Assembly: GCA_038503035.1 (NCBI GenBank)
Contig: JAVSML010024706.1
Span: 184,185 to 248,184 of the forward strand
Direction of reading: 5' to 3'
DNA: 64,000 bases
Source of the DNA: Crocodylus rhombifer
Lineage: Eukaryota > Chordata > Crocodylia > Crocodylidae
Shown here: positions 1 to 9,515 of the stretch, piece by piece
Layout of the letters: every line of letters begins with the position of its first letter
Numbering within the stretch: the stretch's first letter is position 1
The notes under the pieces: generated by a model
The model's input: the letters and a program-made list of their open reading frames with translations, nothing else
The model's database searches: none
What the model was told of the DNA's origin: nothing
Made by a program: the position numbers and the translations under genes

Positions 1-1319
1 GCAGAGGAACCCAGACAGGCACTCCCAATTTTGTGCATCCCAGGAATTCCTCTGCAGGGGAATTCTCAGGACATGCAGGATTGGCCCCCAGAAGCCCCAA
101 GAGTACCAGGCAGGGAAGATGGAAAGTATGGGAAGCTCTGGACTATCCACATTCTCCCACCTTAAAGACAAATGCAAAAAGGCAGCACAAATTTTTACTC
201 CCTATTGTCCTGACCATAGTGTGGATATCTGTTTGCTTGGGATTGATGATGCCACAAAAACTTTTACGGTGGCACAAAGGCAATTTTTTTTGCAGCTTCA
301 GACTTCATTCTGCTATGCTAAACAAGCCAAAACTTTTCAGTTTCCATCCTATGATCATCTCTTCACTCCCCTGATCATCCTAGCTCCAATCTGATGTCAT
401 CTTTCTTACAGGTGGGTGATTAGAAATGTATACATCATTTAAATGAGCTCTCACCACTACCTTGTACAATGGAATAAATACTTCCTAACTCTTCTAGAAA
501 CACTTTGATTAATATATCCTAGGACCATACCACAAGTACACTGACACAAAAGATCTTTTGAGATTTGTATAATCTTCCTTTTTCAGTTTACTCATTATTA
601 AACACAAACTAACAGTTACTGAAGGAAACAAAAAATATTCAACTATATCAATGATCATCCACAAATGAAGATCGATTAAGAACCATCAGAAGAATCAAAA
701 CTCATTTTACTTTGGAAAAAAAGTAAGATGTGACTGGAAAAAATGATATTTGTTAAAAAATAGTAAGATGTTTTGTAATCTAACAGGCAGCCTTAAATGG
801 CCAAACTTTTAAAGGGAGCTCCATGGAGGCAAAAATTGTGTATGGAGTTTTCTATCTTCATATTTTAAGTTTCTGCATTTAGTATTCTGAGACTAGCTAA
901 CTTGCCTGTACAACTGTCGTTTGTACTTGGAAATTCAATGGAAATTCAATTTTCTGTTTTGGCTTGAAAACTTAGGAAAGAAGAACTTTCTGAGAAATGT
1001 TGGAGGCTGTGTTTGAAGTGAGCAAGTGTTATCAAAACTAAATAGGTCTTTGAAACTATTTTTAGGGAAAAAAAAACAGTTCAATATATTGATTCAAAAA
1101 GAACAGTTTTTCCATGAACATGCAAACTTTTGACAACATATGTATCCCATACTTCCAGATCTGCATCTCTATTTGTTAATAATTTACATATGTATAAATC
1201 CAATTCTCATATTACATGGGGCTGCACACCAGTTAAGTTTATAAATCATGAGTTTCTGTAAATCAGTGTAGCTCCAGTGAAGCAACACTAAGTCAGTTCA
1301 TGTTGAACATGAGTTATTA
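1..1319. other. AT-rich DNA, probably ALDH1L2 intron 1; nothing recognised
   Basis: No exon or repeat was recognised here. A 91-codon open frame on the plus strand at 119-394 has no family features, and an overlapping frame is also open, so I do not call it a gene. The placement inside ALDH1L2 intron 1 is inferred from the minus-strand first exon at 5246-5296. I looked for the formyltransferase-domain exon 2 on the minus strand and did not find it. Confidence 0.4.
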
Positions 1320-2060
1320 ATGACCCTGTTGCAGGATGGGTCCTGAGGGCTGCCATGACACCCCCTCTGGGCCACCCTTGTCTTGCCCCTACTCTTGACC
1401 CTCATTCTATCTCACCTGCCATGCCTTGATATTCCTTCTGTGTTAATTAGGAGGCTACCCCTGAGTCCTGGAGTGATCTCTTTGATGCCTAGCAGACTCA
1501 GTCAGTCTCAAGTTTCTGGGACACTCATCAACTAACATAACCTAGCCTATTTTCTGCATGTGGTTCATGTGCCCCATTGGAACTATTCATACCTTGCTGG
1601 CACAACTCAAATTTGGTAGTCACACCTCATGACTCTAGTGGCCTTAATCAAACCTAAAGGGCTCCAATTGTAGCCTCCAGCCTCCCCCATATCCACTCCC
1701 ATGCTTCGCAGATGTCACTCAGTTGTCCTTCACTCTCCTGTACAGGCTCACCTCACCTCACTTTGGCCTATAGGTAACTCTGGCTGTAGGTCTTTAGCCT
1801 GGGCTCACTTGCTCTGACCAGGCTTCTTGGTCCCGGGCTTTCTCTTTATCAGAGCTTAGACTGTGGCCCCGACAATTGCCCCCTGTCCTGATATCCCTCT
1901 TCTCCTCTCTCTCTCTAGCACCTCTGCCCCTGGCAGGGTTCAAAACCCAGCATGCCTCTCAGGCACCTCTGCATGGTCACCTTAGTCCTTACCACCCCTA
2001 GAGCCAACATCCAGTCCTCTGGTTATTAAACTTAAGGCCAACAAAAAAGGCACAACCTGT
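1320..2060. repeat. C-rich, pyrimidine-biased block, possible old interspersed repeat
   Basis: Composition changes abruptly from AT-rich flanks to C/T-rich sequence with many CC, CTC and CCCT runs. No open frame and no terminal repeats were identified. The change suggests an inserted repeat such as an LTR-type fragment, but I cannot assign a family. Confidence 0.25.
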
Positions 2061-3352
2061 CCAGGTACTCAAAAAACAAAGGAACAAGATGAACTAAAAT
2101 CATCCCCACTCTGACTGAACTTCAAAGAAAAAAAAGGAGGTTTCTTTGCCTGCCTGCTAGAGCTCCCCTTACTTCCACTCCAGGCTCCCCAGAAGCCTGT
2201 TGGAGATGTCCTCAATCTCCTCATTCTCTCACTGGTCCATTCAGCCCTGCTTGGTTTCAGTACACCTGTAGCAGCACTGTCAGTGACTCCTGATACCCCT
2301 GCCTCCTCTTCTGCTTCAGCTACTTTCTTTCAGGGGTATTTCCCTGGAAACCTTATTGTCCATCTCCCCTCCCATATAGTTTTTGTCTGAATGCCTATCC
2401 CTTCTGGCTGCAAAGGCTTTTAAAGGGCCCTGCTTGTCCCCCAGTCTTCTCCCAGTAACAGGATATGGGTTCCCTGTTACACACCCCAGAGTCATTATTG
2501 ACCCCACATTTCTCTGTGCATAACATAGTACTAAGCTAGCAAATGGTTAGGGATTAAACAGGATGAAATCTTGAAAAAGGCTGAAGTACAAGGTGGTAGA
2601 ATAACAAAATAAAAGCAAAAATGTTTAAGTCACACACCAAGGTATACTGCTAAATTACTGCACACCAAAAAAAACCAGTTTGGCAACGTATCAACTATAA
2701 CCTCCAACACATGTGGAAAGTGATGCAAGCAGAATGATTTCTGCAACATTATGGATTTGACAATTTCTCCAAGATCTGTTATTCTTGGACAATTTCTCCA
2801 ATGTATATGACACATATATACTTTCCATTAACATCTGGGTTATATATGATAATTTACTAGTACTGCATTATCACTTAAGTTGTACCCAAAAGAAAGCATG
2901 AGCAAAACCCACACCATGCACACAACTTCTCTTGAGTTCAAGGAAATTCCACACATAGTGGGGTTTGTTGGATCAGGTCACAAATCCAGTCTTCATTTCT
3001 GTTTGCTTCCTCTTGTTTTATTAAAAAAAAAACCCAAAACAAAACAGAGTGAGTGACCTAGTGCAGAATCTTAAACTGATGTTATTTTGAAAGAACTTCT
3101 TCAAGCTCACTTGACACAAGAGTCTACAGATACTTGCAGCAAAATGATATGGGGGGGTCAGAGAAATATGATAAATAATATTTCAGGGTTTGTTGCATTC
3201 TTGTTCTTATCTACTCATTTAACCAAGAAGAAAATAAATATAAAAAGGCCTACATATATTAACAGTCCTACAAGTGCAAGTAAGTGTCATGTCCAGAGCG
3301 AATACTAAGGAGGGAAAAACATGTTCATAAGATGCAACATACACAGGGAAGA
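2061..3352. other. Unassigned DNA, probably ALDH1L2 intron 1
   Basis: Ordinary AT-rich sequence with an A-rich tract at about 3020-3045. No exon, structured repeat or RNA gene is evident. Confidence 0.35.
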
Positions 3353-3518
3353 CTAGCTATCTATTTATCTATCTATCTATATACCCACACACACATATAT
3401 ATATATACACATACACCCCCCCACACACACACACACATATATACACACACACATATACATACATACTATATATAATACACACACATACATACATACACAC
3501 ACACACATACACATAATA
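3353..3518. repeat. Compound microsatellite (TATC, CA, TA)
   Basis: Tandem TATC units run into alternating CA and TA dinucleotide tracts, with a short C run in the middle. The block is about 165 bp and interrupted throughout, as in an old compound microsatellite. Confidence 0.9.
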
Positions 3519-3562
3519 TGAAAATTCAATTCAATGTTATAAATTATAATTGTTCCCTGAAA

Positions 3563-3660
3563 TTGGGGGGGGGTGTGGGTATGTGTGTGGGTGTGGGTGT
3601 GGTGAGGCAGAGGGAGGGAAGTAAGGGAAAGAGGGGAGCAGAGGGAGAGGGAGAGAGATT
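3563..3660 (+). repeat. G-rich tract with G-quadruplex potential, then purine tract
   Basis: A run of nine G is followed by several GGG runs separated by short TGT spacers, which fits the four-G-run quadruplex pattern on the plus strand. A nearly pure A/G stretch follows. Whether it folds in cells is unknown. Confidence 0.6.
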
Positions 3661-4120
3661 TTTACTGGCGTTGATTTCAGTCCAGACTTCTGGAGATCAA
3701 TTTTCAGGCAGACAGCCGTCTTCCCACTTGATCATGCTGTCACACATGAAACAGAGCACTGTTTAGGAGCAGGGGGAAAAAATCAGACCCAAACTGAATA
3801 CAGCAGCCTCTGGGAATGTTCCTGGCTGGATTACCCAGTGTCTGAAGCATCCTGCCACCTCACATGATTTCCAGGGTTACATGACTATCAGGCCAGAAAG
3901 AAGAGCTTAGTTTGAGCATCCTGGCTTATTGCTAAAACTTCACAGGGCACCTCTGGAGCTTAATCGGACATCAGGCAGGCAAATGTCCTTTCTGCACCGA
4001 CTACCATTGCCCTAAGGGCAGGGCCTGGCCTGCGACTGGATTTTGGAACTCTTTTTTCAGGGCTGGAAACAGAGGCACTTTTTTTCTCATTGACAAGCAG
4101 CAGAAGAGGCTCTCAGAGCA
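3661..4120. other. Unassigned intronic DNA
   Basis: Moderate-GC unique-looking sequence. No exon, repeat or motif was supported. Confidence 0.3.
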
Positions 4121-4842
4121 CATTGCCAGGTCTTAAGTATTAAATTATTGTATAGGAAGCTCAGAATTACTGTATTTGCTGAAAAAAACTATTGTACACT
4201 GAAAAATTATGCAATATGTCGTCTTCTTATTTACTATGTATTGCTCACTAGAAGCCGCCAGTGAGTAAATGAGAACTGGGTCGTTAAAGTTGAAGGATTT
4301 GCTAAAATCAAATGGGGGCATCTGAGTCTCAAGACTGTCAGGCTTGGGCCTGCCCCTAGGATGCCTGCCACTGGATTTGGGAGTATCTGAAGTCTCAGGA
4401 TGGGAGTCTGGGATGGAGGATGCTCACAGGTGTAAAACCATACAAGGTGTTCAGAATGACTGAATTCTGCCTGCTCAGTCAATATCATTTTTGGAATGAT
4501 TGAGTTCTGCTCAACTGGTATGATTTGGAATTGATTTGGCTCATTTAAACTGGAACACAAGATATCATATGATATAATATGATATGATATAATATGATAT
4601 AAGTATATCTACATTGAGTTTTGCTCAATTGATATGATTTGGAACTGATTTGGCTGATTGGACCTGGAACATGAGATGTATTATATCGATCAATTGATAG
4701 CTATCTATCTACCTATATACTGAATATACGTTCAGGCAAGCAGTCACAAGAAAGTGCTGTTAGCAAACCCAAAAGTCAATTAAGTCTCCCTGAGAATGAC
4801 CTGGGTTTTACATGCCCTGTATCATTCAGCTGCCTCAAAAAA
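4121..4842 (+). repeat. Unnamed interspersed repeat, copy 1, interrupted
   Basis: The outer parts, 4121-4300 and 4734-4842, align by eye in the same order and orientation to 16389-16586 and 16595-16702. In the second copy the two parts are nearly contiguous. Here they are separated by about 430 bp that contain a duplicated segment (4501-4563 and 4615-4677) and an ATATG-rich tract. I cannot name the family. Confidence 0.6.
4561..4606. repeat. ATATG/ATAAT-type short tandem repeat
   Basis: Alternating GATAT and AATAT units form an imperfect pentanucleotide repeat. It lies between the two copies of the local duplication at 4501-4563 and 4615-4677. Confidence 0.75.
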
Positions 4843-4904
4843 GCAGCGGCAGACTCTCCAGACGCCTGCAGAATGGTGTTCGCACCCAACAGCTTGCAAA
4901 GAGC

Positions 4905-4972
4905 TATCATTTCTCCAACCATTTCCTTGGTCTAATAAAAGAGATCCCATCTACACAAAGAGCCGTGTCTGC
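4905..4972 (-). mobile_element. SINE-like fragment
   Basis: Read on the minus strand, the fragment carries the TTTTATTAGACCAA block and the following GTTGGAGAAAT-type stretch. Related fragments occur at 17022-17165 and 45645-45765. I know this sequence type as abundant in crocodilians and turtles, but the exact family is not confirmed. Confidence 0.5.
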
Positions 4973-5245
4973 CTAGGGTACATTGAGAGTGCTCCTTTTG
5001 CTGTTATCGATGGCACCTTCGTAACGGGCTGGCATCACCGTCCAGACACCAGCAGTAAGGTACACGTGGCAACCCCGAGCCCCACCACCCCAGGGGATGC
5101 CCGGGGCAGCCCCGCGGCCGCTGTCCGGGAGTCCCGGGAAGGGGCAGAGCATCCCTGGCCGGCAGGTCGCCGCCCCGCCGGGTCCCGGTGCCGGCGCACC
5201 CCTGCCCGGCCGGTGCTCGCTGCCCGCCCGCGCGCGCGCACTCAC

Positions 5246-5296
5246 CGCGGCCGTGGTGGACAGGCTCCGCAGCGCCTGAGCGCCTCTCCGCAGCAT
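5246..5296 (-). CDS. ALDH1L2: ALDH1L2 first coding exon (mitochondrial 10-formyl-THF dehydrogenase), partial gene
   Basis: The exon encodes 17 residues, MLRRGAQALRSLSTTAA, starting at the minus-strand ATG at 5296-5294. It ends in GCG followed by a GTGAGT donor at 5245-5240. The peptide closely matches the start of human ALDH1L2 (MLRRGSQALRRFST, from memory). It has the Arg-rich, acid-free character of a mitochondrial presequence. The full enzyme oxidises 10-formyltetrahydrofolate to tetrahydrofolate and CO2 in mitochondria, making NADPH; all its catalytic domains lie on exons left of this window. The start has A at -3, a good initiation context. Position head to head with WASHC4 agrees with human gene order. 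The main doubt is that only 17 codons are visible. Confidence 0.82.
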
Positions 5297-5371
5297 GTTG
5301 GGCAGCGCCGGGGAGCGAGGCGGCGGCGCTGCGGCAGCGGGGAGCCCCGGCCCAGCCGCCTCCGGCTCGTC

Positions 5372-5380
5372 TGATGCAAC
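5372..5380 (+). promoter_or_regulatory. ALDH1L2: C/EBP-ATF response element (CARE, ATF4 site) in ALDH1L2 promoter
   Basis: TGATGCAAC fits the CARE consensus TGATGNAAN exactly. It lies 76-84 bp upstream of the ALDH1L2 start codon, inside the CpG island. ALDH1L2 is a known target of ATF4 in the amino-acid and mitochondrial stress response, so this site is a plausible functional element. Binding is inferred from the motif. Confidence 0.6.
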
Positions 5381-5650
5381 CGGGCTGAGGGAGGGAGGAC
5401 GGCTGAGGTCCCTGGCCCGGTGCCGGCGCAGGCGCGGCGCCGCCTGCCGCGGGAGCGGGGACTGCGGCCTGGGCCGCCCCGGCTGGGCAGCGCTGCGCCT
5501 TGGAGGGGCCTGCGCCCCGGGGCGGCAGCACTTCAGCCTCCCTGGGGAACCTGGCCGAGGAGGACCAGGATGCAGGGACTCGCGGGTCGCGTGTAAGGAG
5601 CCAGGGCAGCCCCTGGCTAAGTGGGACGTATTCACGGCCACCGTTGATGC

Positions 5651-6170
5651 CCAAGCCAGGCTCTGCCTAGTCTGCACCAGCCCCAAATGCACGGTCACCT
5701 CTGGTGTCCGAGCCAGGCTCTGCTGTAGTTTGAGCAGCCTCACATTCACGGTCACTATTGGCACTGCCAACCCTAGCAGGGTGCGGGGTCCAGGGCAAAT
5801 CAGCCAGTGCACGGCCCCCTTAACACTGCGCAGGGCCAGCGCACCCCTGCAAAGTGGGGGGGGTCTCTGTGCTTCTTCTGCAGGTGGGGCTGAGGCACCG
5901 GCTCCAGGCGGGTCCTGCAGGAGGGGCCACAGCTCTGCAGGGGGCCCCCGGAGCATGGGGCCTGGGGCAGTCGCCCCAATTCGCCGTACCCTAGGGATGG
6001 CTCTGACTGTTGGTGTCCAAGCCAGGCTCTGCTGTAGGCTGTGCCAGCCCCAAATTCATGGGCACCTTTAGTGTCCAAGCCAAGCTCTGCTGTAGTTTGA
6101 GCAGCCTCACATTCATAGTCGCTATTGGTGTCCAAGCCAGGCTCTGCTGTGGCCTGAGCCAGCCCCAAAA
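5651..6170 (+). repeat. Alternating 57-bp minisatellite, two blocks
   Basis: Units beginning CCAAGCCAGGCTCTGC start at 5651, 5708, 6017, 6075 and 6132, with spacings of 57, 58 and 57 bp inside the blocks. Two unit types alternate. One carries CCAGCCCCAAA, the other TTTGAGCAGCCTCACATTCA. About 250 bp of unrelated GC-rich sequence separates the blocks. The array lies just outside the ALDH1L2 CpG island. Confidence 0.85.
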
Positions 6171-8914
6171 CCATCCTTTTCTTTTTTACAAAAAACCTCC
6201 CAGCTGTTAAATCGGCCCCATGCTGTCTGAGTGCTGCATTTGGCAGGCCTGGGGGAAGGGGCTTTATTTCTGACCACGCAGTAGAATAGCAATGGAAATG
6301 TTAATAACCAGTAGAGGTTGGAAGCTTTGGCAGCAATGAAACTTTGCTCCAAAACAGACATGGCATTTCACAAACTTTTCTTACCAGGTCTATTATTAAC
6401 CCCCTAGATTTTAAAGATAAACCAAGCCTGGCCGTTTTTATTTTGGCCTGGTAGGTGCAATGCAGTTGGGAAACCTGTATGAAGGTTTTCTGAGTCTTCA
6501 AAGATTACTCTCCCAGTAAGGCAGAAGGAGGTGGAAAAGGGACTAATGACAGATCACTGCTTTGGGGATCTGAGGGGAAAGTATGTGAGTGGTACAGTGA
6601 GAATAGGGAACATACAGACAGTTTGATCACTGTTAAGAATAGTAGTGTGCTCAGGTCTGTGGCAGGGCAGGCAGAGACACATCCTGCACCTGTCAAACAA
6701 ATGCAAGAAAAGAAGAACATGGAGAAGTTGGTCATGCTATTGTTACAGGCACTTGCGAACCATTTCAAGAAAGCCAAAAGAAGTGTCCGAGCTGAGAGCT
6801 CATTGGTGAGTGAAGCACAGGAGGAAAAATCAGCAATATAATATAATATCAAGCCCATTTTTTTACTGAAAGTGGTTTCGATCATCTTTTCCCATCTAGA
6901 GTTTATGGAAAAAAGTCTTTCAAGTGTAATTGTGAGCCCCCTTAGACAAGCTGTCTGTAATGTAATAAATTGTATGGAATGATGGAAAATACACCCCCAG
7001 TCTTTGTATAGAGAAGAGACTTGCCACTGCTTGAATGCTATTACCCACTCCCAACTTATATCCCTCAGGGAATATAAGAAGTGCAAAAACTGAATTGTAA
7101 CACTCTGATTAATTTCAGAGAGTGCTTTCCTTGGTATGTTTCTGACTAGCACAGCTGTGCATGTCCCTGCTATTCAGAGCTCATGATAACTCCACAATCT
7201 GGATGTTAGTGAATGGGGTCTAAATAAAAACATGTTCCAGGTATGTTTTCTAATTGTTTTTTTAATTTAAATAATTCTTTGGAATCACTCCAGAAAAGGC
7301 TGCCCGCCTAATTTCTACAAGGTATTATTTTCCTCTCCATACAGTTCAAAGACTGGGGTATGTTTTCCTTCATTCCTTATGTCTTGAAAGATGCCTTCAG
7401 TTTGAGGGCAGTGTGGGGATGAATGAAGAAAGACCAAGGAACATGCCAGAAAGGAAGGAGGAAGGAGACAAGGAGAATGTGGGGAAAGAAGGAAAAAAAG
7501 GGCAGATTAAGAGAAAAACTGGAGAGATTAAATGACAAGCTGGGCAAAGGAGGCAGGATTCAGTAAACACGAGGAAGGGAGAGTTTGAAGAAATGATCAA
7601 GAGATTGATCCCCAATACTATGGGCCTGGCCCCAAAAAAGGACATTTAGGAAAATGAGCTGCATTCAGTCAAAAACTGTGGATCAGCACTCACATATAAC
7701 GTTATTCTTTTGTCTTTTGCCTTGTTACAGAATTGCAAACTTCAGTAGCATTAAGGGGATGTGGGACAGAAGACAACAGACGATATGAGGTTGTGCTTTC
7801 TACCACTTGGAGAAACAAATTAATGGTTTTTAATCTACCAATCTCAGAAATAGAAAATTGTAACAACCACATAACTAGGATCCCTATGTTTTGAATGAGC
7901 AGTGGGCAGTCTTCCAATGAAAGATATGCTTGGGTAAGCTGCCATTTTGCATTCCAGATGTACAGAACTAGGAAGTGAATTTGCACACAGCGTTTTATGT
8001 AAACTCAGTCTCCAACAGCAAACTCTCAGCACATGCATATGTTATTTTGTTAAGGTTTTTGAGTAGCCACATGTAGAGTTATTCACTGCAATCCTGATTA
8101 AAATAAAAACTGAACAACTTGGAGGGAATGCAAGGGAAAGCACCCAAAATAACTCTGAAGTAGAAGGAACTGGTTTATAAGGGAAGCACAAAAAACTGAC
8201 AGAGTGTAAGTACTCCTGTGCAGTTCTGGCAGCTCCAAGCAGTTCCACGCAGAGGCTAAGCTGCCACAGGCGAGTGAATCCTGGGAAGCCACCAGCTACT
8301 GAAGAGACCACAGCAGTCACAAGAAGGTGAGGGAGCATCTTCATATGCCAAATGCTGGACATCAGCAGAAGTCTAACTGTACTTGTTAAAGAGGTTGAAC
8401 CCTGCCAGCAAAAGGGAGGGTTCTGCCACTGCAAAGGAGCTTTGGGAATGTATGCAAAGCTTTCTTCACAGAACTGGACAGCAAAGTGTGGGGCTGTGGT
8501 CCTTCCTCTTTTGTACCAACCAGTAGAACTATCTAGAGGATGGTGAGCATATGCCACCACTTTAAAATGACAGAGCTCCCTTGTACTGCCAGAGTCATGG
8601 TGCCTGCAGCAACCACACTCTGTCTTGTGAACTGCTGGTAAAATGGGGTCTATTCACAATGCATTTCACTAAGAGCAAAATATTTAGTGCCCTAAGGAGG
8701 TGGAGCAATTATTTAGGGTGCTGCCAGGGAATATGAGTGGAATTAAGAAAGGGAAAATAAAGGACCAGTGTCAAGAAAAAAATCTTTCTCATGACAAGCG
8801 GTAGCAATTTTCAAAACTTCTTAAATGATTTAACAACTTACAGTCATGGACACACAAACAAGTTACCTTGAGTTAAATGCAGACAAGAATTTGCTGCAGG
8901 TCTGTAGCCTCATA
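6171..8914. other. Intergenic DNA; purine tract, no gene recognised
   Basis: A purine-rich stretch of GGAAGGA-type units lies at about 7424-7520. Two long open frames on the minus strand, 6505-7152 (215 codons) and 8042-8560 (172 codons), match no family I recognise. They are rich in Ser, Leu, Phe and Cys, as chance frames often are. No splice structure or homology supports a gene. Confidence 0.4.
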
Positions 8915-9113
8915 CTGGGTGTGTCTACACAAGACACTGCATCACTGTAGCAGTGAGCTGGAGTGATGTAGTTCATTCCTGTGATGATGTAGCTTCAACA
9001 GACACAAACCGTGATGCTGACGCTACTGTGAAGTAGGGTTGGAAAAGACCTGTGCACCACCAGGACTGAGCAGTAACAACTGTGCAGTCAGGTGCACATG
9101 TAGGTGTACCCAG
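8915..9113. mobile_element. Short TA-flanked inverted-repeat DNA element, intact ends
   Basis: The left end reads CTGGGTGTGTCTACAC and the reverse complement of the right end reads CTGGGTACACCTACAT. TA dinucleotides flank both ends, as in Tc1/mariner-type insertions. At 199 bp it is non-autonomous. Related ends recur at about 32634, 33762, 36641, 44349 and 54917. Confidence 0.55.
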
Positions 9114-9286
9114 TAACTACCAGTGTGTGTACTCTTACACGGAAATACATGAAAGCCTATCTGCAGATGTGGCGATTAACTTTAATTTAACACAAAATAA
9201 GAACCTGCGTGTGACAATTACTATAGATTAGAAGACATAAGTGTAAATCCCTACACTTCATGGTAATGCTTACGTGCTTATGCCTT

Positions 9287-9515
9287 AAGGCCAGGTCTCT
9301 ACTACATCTTTCAGCTATGTCAGTCAGGGTTATGAAAAGGCATGATCCCTGACCAGTAGCTGCTAGCAAAAGCCCTAAATAAAGACACATTTATATCAGC
9401 AAGCCTATACTTTTGCCAGTATATTTTATTTGGGGATAGATTTGGGTCTGGAGTAAGTTATAACAATAAAGCCACTTTTGCTGGTATAAGCTTGTGCATA
9501 CTTAGAGTAGTCCGT
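9287..9515. mobile_element. MITE-like repeat fragment
   Basis: The segment opens with GGCCAGGTCTCTACTAC, followed by blocks resembling a common turtle/crocodilian element in which CAGGTCTACACTAC-type ends flank a partly palindromic core. The match is by memory only, and no clean terminal repeat pair was seen. A related fragment lies at about 50215-50445. Confidence 0.35.

Larger units (their letters stand above)
5080..5560. promoter_or_regulatory. ALDH1L2: CpG island spanning the ALDH1L2 5' end
   Basis: Dense CpG, GC-rich sequence surrounds the first ALDH1L2 coding exon and stands out sharply from the AT-rich flanks. The 5' UTR and transcription start should lie between 5297 and about 5450 on the minus strand. 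No TATA box was seen, as expected for a CpG-island promoter. Long open frames on both strands here reflect GC content and are not proteins. Confidence 0.75.

Noticed and set aside
119..394. 91-codon plus-strand frame near the left edge
   Set aside because: A competing overlapping frame, no recognisable domain and no splice or promoter context.
1..5245. ALDH1L2 exon 2 on the minus strand
   Set aside because: I looked for the formyltransferase-domain start and for a PRHRGAS-type motif and found none, so it should lie left of the window.
4973..5956. 327-codon minus-strand frame and several other long frames around the ALDH1L2 start
   Set aside because: They run through a CpG island where stops are rare, and read straight past the exon 1 donor. 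Only 5246-5296 has homology support.
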